From Antrodiella citrinella (taxonomy: Eukaryota > Basidiomycota > Agaricomycetes > Polyporales > Steccherinaceae): a stretch of 64,000 nt of DNA. How positions within the stretch are numbered: position 1 is the stretch's first letter; each line of letters starts with the position of its first letter. The notes under the pieces were generated by a model. The model was given only the letters and a program-made list of their open reading frames with translations. It searched no databases and was not told the DNA's origin. A program made the translations under genes and the position numbers. Shown here piece after piece: positions 56,803-64,000 of the stretch. The stretch lies in NCBI GenBank assembly GCA_004802725.1, contig SGPM01000003.1, forward strand, positions 1-64,000, written 5' to 3'.

Positions 56803-58206
56803 CTAGCGTTGACCATCTAGAATGCAAGCCTCAGTATGTATTTGTCAACAGATATGTGTAAGAGTACTCACAAGCCTTGGTACCCCATTTGCCGAGTCCG
56901 ATAATAACATTGCCTGGCTCTTGCTCCTTGCCCGTCAGGTAGTTGTCCAAGATGTCCTTGGTGCCCTTGGCGTACCGCGCCTGTGCGTCCAAGGTTGTAC
57001 CAGAGTAATGGGGGACCATGCCGTTACCACCTCCCAATGGGTTCTTCATGGTGCGCCAGACGTGGTCCCGGGGAGCGGGCTGGACGTCCCACACATCTCC
57101 GGCGTATCCGCGGAGCTGACCAGACTTGAGCGCAGCAGCAACAGCGTCCTTGTCGCAGATGGCACCGCGAGCCGTGTTGACGAGCCATGCGCCCTGCCGA
57201 AAGAAATCAGCGGGGGATTCAGAACGGGAGAGTGAAGTATCTTACCTTCTTGAAGTGCGACAAAAGCTCGGTGTTGATCAGACCGCGGGATCCCTCGTGG
57301 AGAGGGGCGTTGACAGTGATGATGTCGCATTGGGATACGAAATCCTATGAGAAGTGTGGTGAGTACCAATGACAGACGACTAGTAGAAGATTAGTACCTT
57401 CAGATCCTCAACGCGGCGAGCGTTGACCGCCTTCTCTGCCTCTGCAGGAAGAGTCGCGTAGTCGTAGTAGAGGAGCTCCTTCGGGTTGAAAGGCAGCAGA
57501 CGCTGCAGGACTCGGTAGCCAATACGACCGGCTCCGATGGTGCCAATGACCTATAGACAAAATCATTGTTCAAAAGGATCTATAAGAGAGGAACTTTGGG
57601 AGCACGTACCTTGCCCTCGACATCGAAGGCGTTCCTAGCAACCTGCGAGACTTGCCAGTCCCCGCGCTCGATCATCTCGTGGGCAGGAACAAAGTTCCTT
57701 ACGAGGAGCAAGATGTTCATCACAACGTGCTCTGCGACGGAGACAACATTGGAACCGGACACTTCCAAAACCTGGACCTGGTGTGCGACGGCAGCGTTCA
57801 GGTCAATGTGGTCTGACCCGACACCGGCAGTGATGCAGATCTTGAGCTTCTTTGCCTTCTCGAAGAGGTCGGCGGTGAGATATCCGGGGTGGAATGGCGT
57901 GGTGATCAAAACCTCAGCCTGTAAAGCGGAGAGTCAGACTACCAAACGCTTCAACTTATGAAAGCAGGGACGTACATCGGCGATGTGCTTCTGGAAGAAG
58001 CTGTCAGGGCCTTCCTTATCGTCGGAGACCTATCAAGAAATGTTAGTGGTTGAATACCCGAGATAATAAATAGGATATACCAAGTATTCGTGGCCTTGAG
58101 ATTCGAGATACTCGCGGATAGCGAGCTCGTTCTCCAAGGTTCCGAGAAGACGAGGCTCCTCCTTGGCAGCAGCTCCTCCACTGTAGAGAATAGCAAGGAC
58201 CTTCAT
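56803..58206 (-). CDS. FDH1: NAD-dependent formate dehydrogenase
   Basis: FDH oxidises formate to CO2 with NAD; in wood- and litter-decay fungi it disposes of formate made from oxalate. The start [20 protein letters not shown] is typical. Later exons read [71 protein letters not shown], then the Rossmann motif [16 protein letters not shown]. The conserved Asp for NAD choice lies in [39 protein letters not shown] with catalytic Arg context, and [20 protein letters not shown] with the catalytic His follow. The last exon gives YGQR and a stop at 56803. About 360 residues, no presequence. It has seven or so introns and a TATA box upstream. Confidence 0.95.
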
Positions 58207-58648
58207 GTTTGCAAGTGAAGAAGAGTTTGAGAGAAGTTGAGGAGTTGAGTAGGTGAGTGGGGTAGAGGCGAGATGCTTTCTCTTCGCCTCGCCGTGCCCG
58301 ACTTTTATACATGAGTGAAGCACCGCTGCGCATACGGAAGACACCTCTTTGTCCCGATGTGATGCAGATGTGATGCCAGCCAGTAAGACCAACTCGAGAC
58401 GACCATTGTGTGGTCGGGAGAGGAACGGGTTGGTGTTCCGGGAAATGGAATGCCACCTACAATTACAGTTCCCAAAACGGACATCACACTTTTCGGCGCC
58501 TTCGGTTCCGTCCAACCCCGGTCTATTTCGACGCTTTTGGTATCCGAACACTTCCGAGAGACGGGCGCTCCGAAGGACATTTCACGTGTAATAATCGAGC
58601 TCTCCGTACACACCCTCTTCCCCGACTCTAACAGCTTGCGTCCACAAG
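58207..58648. promoter_or_regulatory. Divergent promoter region of FDH and the Sfr1-like gene
   Basis: A 442-base region between two start codons. The FDH side has a TATA box; the other side has none that I can see. Confidence 0.5.
58302..58309 (-). promoter_or_regulatory. TATA box for formate dehydrogenase
   Basis: The minus strand reads TATAAAAG, 96 bases upstream of the ATG at 58206. A clear TATA box fits a strongly inducible gene. Confidence 0.65.
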
Positions 58649-61600
58649 ATGTCCTACCCGCCAATCGTTTGTGACGTTTATTTTTGATCGTCCTGTTACA
58701 CCTGCTGATCATTGTTAGATATATCCCATCGTCGGTGCCTCCGAGACCCTCCCTAGGGAGGACGACGCGTCCCGAGGATTTCCTGCACCACTCGAAGATG
58801 CACCACAGACGCAGGAAGCTACCTTGCGAGCAGTTGATTTTCTCAAAAATATTTGCAATGTACGTTTGAATCCATTCGACAGCATATATCCGACTCTGAC
58901 CGATCCGGCAGAACGCGACAGGATCTGTGGCAGACCTACAGGTAAATGTGTATGCCATTTTTGAGCATGTAGACGTTGACTATATGCGCGTTGCGATACT
59001 CTCAAGGACATTCAAGTTGGACGGATCACCATCGCTGACGCTCAATCGATCAGTTGGGTCGTCGTTCCTGCCATCCCCGCAACCCCAGGTTACGATGCCA
59101 TCGTATCACACACTCCGGAGCAATCAGTTCCTGAGATGTCTAGCCCGCAGGGCTCGGAGATTTCATTGAACGATGTCAATCTCATTACACAAGAACACGT
59201 CTCATGCTCGAAGGACGGTGTTGACATAGCTAATGACTTTGCAGCGCCATGTCTTACCTCCTACGAGACGGATGACATCGACGTTGACGCCACTGATAAC
59301 GAAGAAAACGAAGAATCTTGCATCTCATCTCAGCTCCTACCCCTTGTGACCGATAAGCCTCCTGTGGCTTACGCAGAAGAAGACTTACAGGCCGCTCCGC
59401 TTGCTGTGGACTTGCTGTCACCTTCCGATCCTCCTGAGTCCAACCTTACCGACGTCATTGAAGATTCTCCATCTCAGTGGGACGCTGGCAGTCTTGACAC
59501 CACTCACACCGTCGAAGATTTGTCTCATTCCTTGGATGCTACTATCTTCAGTATCAAAAATCCTTCCTATCAACTCGCAGATACTACGTCTCCGAGGCCG
59601 AAGGACATCAACAACAATGACAAGGACTGGTCCATGGATTGTGAAATATCCGAAACTCGTGCAACTCCCGAAGTTGACTTAATCTCAGAAGATATTCCCG
59701 GAGACAATGTCCCCTCCGAGATTCTGTACATCTTGTCGCCCTCTCTGTCGTCCCGAAACGGAGATGACTTCCCTTTGAGCCTGACCGCTCCTGGAGCTGC
59801 GGGTGTAGGAGATCTCAGCGAAGCAACAGACTTCGCTAGTACTGGGGACATCGTGACAATGTCGACGACCACTTCGCGGCCTAAAGCTGCAGATCTAATG
59901 CTACCCTGCGCTACTATGGACGGTGTAGAAGTGACTATCGAATCCGAATTTAAACCTACTGGTGACCTGGAAACAGCTCCTCATGGTACTCTGCAGCTCA
60001 ATCTGTCGCCTAGCCGGTCGGGACCTGCAGACTCAATTTCTTTCGGAAACGCAGTGTTTCCGGAGGAGCCGATGTCTCAAAACATGGCTTCAACCTCTAT
60101 CCAGGTTGCGGACGCAGGAGGTTTCTGCGAAGTAACAGACTTGGCTAGCACTGAGGACATCACGACGTTTTCGACTACTCCGGAGGAAACCGCAGACCGA
60201 ATGCTACCCTCCCGTACTATGGATGGTGAAGCGATGCCTACCGACTCAGACTCAGAACTCGCCGATGACCTGGACTCAGCCCCTCTTGATGCTCTGCAGC
60301 TTAATCTGTCGGGACCTGCGGAGCCGACGTCTCAAATTATGGTCTCAATTTCTACTCCAGCTGCGGATGCGGGAGATCTCTGCGAAGCAACAGAGTTCGA
60401 TGGTACCGAAAATGTCGCGATGCTGTTGACAACCTCTGCGGACGAGAATGCGAATCCGGTTCTATCCGTTGCTCCTATGGACGACTCAGACGCGACTACT
60501 CAGCTGGTCCCCGAATCTACTGAGGATATCGGACTTGTACAGCCTGATGATACTCTGCAGCGTGATCTATCGGCTTGTATCTCTGAACCTATAGACGCGA
60601 TTCTTCCGGAACTACTAACAGGCCAAGACGAACCTACGCCTCAAGGTGTGATCCCAAGCTTCTTGACATGCGACATCAAAGAATCGTACGAGGATACACA
60701 AGTCGAGGAAGAAGACGAAGATGAGCTCGCAGCCCTCCAATTGTCCCAAGTGTTGTCTTCTTCGCCTTTGCCATCCTCGAGTCCTCCTAGAATCTTCTCT
60801 TCGTCGCCTACGAAATGGGACGAGCCATCCTCTCCTCCGACGTCTTCTCCTCCCGACTGTGATGATACCAAATATCTGTTGGCTGAAGACGACAAGGAGG
60901 CGTCGATGGTCACGCCTGAGGTAGATGTAGAGGCCGCTGCCGATAGTGATCTGCTCTGCAGCCAGGACGCGAAGGTGGAGATTCCACCGGACGAAATGGC
61001 GGTTGACTCAGTCAAGACTGTGGTCAAGCGTGCAGTGAGTAAATACTGTATCTGTCTGATGTATCGAGCTCAACTTTTCGGCGTCCTTAGAAGCTCGATA
61101 CGCCGCTATCCTCGCCTCCCAGGCCTCCAAACCCCAAGAGGCCGACGTTCGCGTCCCAGGACAAACAGTACAAGAAGCTCGCCACCGTGTTCCGCTCTCC
61201 TCTCATCGCAGATGGAAGTCCTCTCATGCGCAAGGATGGCGTATATAGCAGCGCACAGTCGAACGGCTCGCCCGTATCCCGTACCCCTCGTAGCAACAAC
61301 GTCGACGTTCAAACCCAACTTAAAGATGAGAAAGCCGACATGAATCCGGCGTCGAAAGACTACACTGCAAACGCTGCGAAGCAGTTCAAGTCACCTCTCG
61401 TGCTCCAGCTTTCCGACAAAGTTCAAGCACCTTCAGACTCATCCTCCTCGGTCGCTCCCGTTCACTCCGCGTCCACTATGCAAAGCCTCATGGCTCAGGT
61501 GCAAAAGCTCAAGCAGGCGATCAAGATCAGGAAGGAATCGGACGGGAAGGTCGACAACTTGGACGAACTCGTCAAGAAATGGAAGCGCGTGGGCCGAGAG

Positions 61601-61936
61601 GTCGCGTGGGAGGTCTGGGGGTACGTGAAGGACATCGAGCCCGAAGTAGGAGGTGGGTTAAGTGCGCCGAGCGCGTTTGGTGAGCGGAAGCGTGGGTATG
61701 ACAGCGCGTGGGGCGAGGGCGGGGATGCGAAGAGGGTCAAGCATGAGCATTGGGGCTGGGATCGGGACGATGGGAAGGAGGGGTCGAAGGAGGTCGAGGA
61801 CGATCCTATGAATGCAGATGTTGAAGAGGTGCCGTCGGTGGAGCACTCGCTGGGCACGATGCTGCGTTATATGGGTATTGCGCCAGAGACTCTCGGTTGG
61901 AACGATGCGGAGGGTGATTTCGTCGGAGAAGTGTGA
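58649..61936 (+). CDS. Sfr1/Mei5-like recombination accessory protein with long repetitive N terminus
   Basis: The C-terminal ~200 residues resemble Sfr1/Mei5, the partner of Swi5 that helps load Rad51/Dmc1: a coiled coil MQSLMAQVQKLKQAIKIRKE, then DNLDELVKKWKRVGREVAWE, and the end LGTMLRYMGIAPETLGWNDA with an acidic tail. FRSPL and FKSPLVLQLS before it fit the Sfr1 N-terminal motif region. The preceding ~650 residues are acidic and contain three degenerate repeats of about 85-100 residues. Exon 1 is MSYPPI, then an intron, then IYPIVGASETLPRED. The intron from 58861 to about 59011 joins VDFLKNICN to DIQVGRITIAD. A short intron near 61034-61091 precedes the C-terminal part. The family call rests on the C terminus only. 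Confidence 0.55.
59801..60600 (+). repeat. Three diverged coding repeats in the Sfr1-like protein
   Basis: Units begin near 59801, 60111 and 60363 with G-D-L/F-C/S-E-x-T-[DE]-[FL], contain x-M-L-P-x-x-T-M-D-G or a variant, and end with L-Q-L-N-L-S or LQRDLS. DNA identity is low, so the duplication is old. Confidence 0.7.
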
Positions 61937-62138
61937 AGGCGTTCCCGTGTATTTTCTTGATGTTTTCTTGTGCTGCCATCCATCGTTGCTACTGCTACTC
62001 GCTGCTAAGTGCAATCCAGAATCCAGATGATCATTAAAGAGACCGACGTCGCTGTAAAGATGCTAGAGCAATAAATTTTGTGAAACTACGTTACATATCC
62101 AATGTCCCATATGCATAAGTTACAAGAGCAAGAACGAA

Positions 62139-64000
62139 CTACCGCATACCCTGACGTCCTTGGTTGTATCCTTGATTGAATCCAGGGTTAAAGGCAGGAT
62201 TGAAATGAGCATTGGGGCCAGCGTTGAATCCAGGGTTGGAACCAGGATTGAAGTGCGCGTTGTGACCAGGATTGAAGCCAGGATTGGGACCAGAATTGAA
62301 ACCGGGATTAGATCCAGAATTGAAGTTGGAGTTGTTGGAGTTGGATTTAGGAGTGAAGCCAGGATTCGGGTTGACCCGCTCAGGATACCTGGCCTTAATT
62401 CTTTCAGCCAGATCCTCCTCGAATATTTGGTCCGGACCCAATTGGTTTCCCAATGTCAACCATCTGCATGAACACGAAAATCAGTCTCCGACTCAGGTCT
62501 ATCGAAGTGTATGCAACGTACCCAGGTCGCGTGTTATGCTTCCTCCCAAAAATCTCAATCTTCCTTCCACCAGGACACATACGCTCAATCATCCCGTATA
62601 CTTCATCCGGCTTTCGACTCGTCTCGCGCACTTCGGACACGACAACATCCGTGTCCAAGCCTCTGTTCGCCCACGACGGGAACTTCAGGTTACCTTCGTC
62701 GTCGGTGACGGTCTTGACACCGACGAGCATGTGCTCTTTCGTGTGATTGAGCCAATGGCCGGTACGGCCTGTGCGAATGACGCGTTGAAGCTGTCAAGCA
62801 AGGGCGTGAGTGTATTTCGCAGCTATGAGGGAGGAGGATGTACCTGGTTGGTCTTGACCCAAACGACTTCGTCCACCCGAGTGTACCCCCACACGCGCAT
62901 GCACTCTCTGCCGACTTCCATCGCTCGACCTGTCACCCACAGAAAGAGAATCCCCTCATCTTGCAAAGTCGGGATGGGCATCGCCCTCATTTCGTCATCT
63001 GTCATGGTTCCGTAGGGCAGCTGCATGGGATCATTCGTTAGTACCCAGGAAGGTCGGAGAAAAACGGTACGAACACTCATGTGAATGTCCCAAGGTGGGT
63101 CTGCCATGATAACGTGGAATTTGCCAAGAACGGAGTAATCGAATCGTCGTAAGTCGCAATTGATCCATTGAGGAGGTAGCTGCGAAAGGCGAGATGATTG
63201 AGTCGAACGAAGAGTTAGGTGAATTGTGATAATCACTTACAGGAGGAGCCAATTTGCCAGTAGGACCTATGCCTATTCCCAGCTTATACGGCTTCCTGAC
63301 CTCCGCACGTTTCGGCGTAGAGCCGTCACCGCCATCCCAATCCACCTCGAAATGCAAGTACCTGCAAGGAGCTTTCTCTTTGCCCCTCCCTCCCGCTCCC
63401 AGTCCGCTAGGAAGACTCACACTTCCCTGACCCCCTTGCTGACCGTACCCATGCGGTCGGTGGGATGGTAATGGCGGAATGGAGGGAGACTGCGCATATG
63501 TAGGCTCGGAGTAACATGTATTGAGGTAAGAACAATGCCCTAACGCGGGATCGGTATGTGGACGAATGAGAGGTCGAAAGTGAACGCGGTCACATATGGT
63601 GCTGGGATTCGAGGGGCCCGAAGACGTTACGCGTCGGGATTTGGCGCATTCCTCCTTGGTAATGTGCGGACATATAGGCTCGAAGCTACCACCAATGGTC
63701 CTAAACTGAAGAGAGCAAGCATTCAGGTCGGGTCCGCTTTCCCATGAACTGTGCACGTACCTGTTCAGCCAGGAGCCTTCCCTTAGCAGTTCCGCGCTGC
63801 AGTAATGAATATATCTCCCGCATCTCTTTGCTCAGACTGTCAAGGGTACTGGGAGCCGGACCTTTGAACCGCGAATCCTCTTCTTCTTCCTCTGCATCCC
63901 CTGCCGCAGAGTCCGCGTCCTCGTCAACGACACGCTTGCGCTTCCGTCCTTGGGAAGCCGGAGCGGGCTTGCTGTTCTTGGACGTCTCTCCCAGTCGGAC
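62139..64000 (-). CDS. IME4: METTL3/Ime4-type m6A RNA methyltransferase, 5' partial
   Basis: This MT-A70 protein adds N6-methyladenosine to mRNA. The frame is open to the window edge, so the N terminus is missing. Visible are a Lys/Arg plus acidic region, the helix [20 protein letters not shown], then the Cys/His region [13 protein letters not shown] ... [20 protein letters not shown] ... CSYLNTC and CRYLHFEVD. The catalytic motif DPPW lies in [40 protein letters not shown] and VVWVKTNQL follow. [20 protein letters not shown] and [20 protein letters not shown] then lead to [13 protein letters not shown], which closes the MTase fold. The C terminus is a 70-residue Asn/Gly/Phe-rich repeat tail, unlike the short tails usual in the family. 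Introns are short and canonical. Confidence 0.92.
62145..62380 (-). repeat. NPGFN coding repeats in the METTL3-like tail
   Basis: Five copies of NPGF[NT] and two of NAHFN alternate with SGxN/xGPN linkers. The DNA words CCAGGATTGAA and CCAGGGTTGAA recur with few changes, so expansion is recent. Confidence 0.8.

Noticed and set aside
59136..61343. Separate gene starting at MSSPQGSE
   Set aside because: The frame is open upstream and joins by canonical introns to MSYPPI at 58649, so the internal Met is probably not the start.
62150..62380. CRISPR-like repeat array
   Set aside because: The short repeats are in frame and encode the NPGFN tail of the METTL3-like protein; no spacers of constant length, and the genome is eukaryotic.

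Overview
The window is nuclear DNA of a filamentous basidiomycete, most likely an Agaricomycete close to the Polyporales. The evidence is dense protein genes with many short introns (about 50-65 nt, GTRNGT donors, CTNAC-type branch sites, YAG acceptors), single-gene transcription on both strands, and several fungal or basidiomycete families: an EF-hand MscS channel, a seven-pass membrane protein of a mushroom-type family, Mpo1, homoisocitrate dehydrogenase, a Cwc21/SRRM2 protein, and an Mei5/Sfr1-like protein. I recognise 31 protein genes, two of them cut by the window edges. I see no rRNA, tRNA, CRISPR array or gene cluster of secondary metabolism. Gene spans run from start codon to stop codon and include introns.

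Layout. 1-6.7 kb: an ER-type mechanosensitive channel, a classical SDR, an Mpo1-like membrane oxygenase and a nitronate monooxygenase. 6.7-8.2 kb has no supported gene. 8.2-14 kb: a seven-pass membrane protein, a CGI-58/Cld1-type alpha/beta hydrolase, and a head-to-head pair of mitochondrial genes (ribosomal protein uS11m and complex III subunit Qcr9). 14.5-18.5 kb: a large Kcs1-type inositol hexakisphosphate kinase. 19.8-20.9 kb: a sharply bounded CpG-depleted, AT-richer block that looks like methylated, mutated repeat DNA. It carries a TATA box and a heat-shock-element-like motif, and its open reading frame runs without a break into ordinary CpG-normal sequence. This is the most unusual locus here.

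22-44 kb: FHA-forkhead factor, MTFP1-like protein, eIF2B delta, Rat1/Xrn2 exonuclease, a low-complexity fungal protein, Sec22, an uncharacterised gene, homoisocitrate dehydrogenase, a Cdt2-like WD40 protein with three MluI boxes in its promoter, Arl1 and a WKF-domain protein. 44-64 kb: 5-aminolevulinate synthase with four Cys-Pro motifs, acetylornithine aminotransferase, Cwc21/SRRM2, riboflavin kinase, TAF8, a 4.5-Myb-repeat SNAPC4-like protein, TMEM208/Snd2, formate dehydrogenase, a long Sfr1/Mei5-like recombination protein, and a METTL3/Ime4 m6A methyltransferase with an Asn-Gly-Phe repeat tail.

The genes do not form one pathway. Most are housekeeping genes: mitochondrial function (uS11m, Qcr9, MTFP1, heme, lysine, arginine), gene expression (TAF8, SNAPC4-like, Rat1, Cwc21, METTL3, eIF2B), and secretory traffic (Sec22, Arl1, Snd2). 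Many pairs are divergent with 150-450 bp between start codons, so shared promoters are common.
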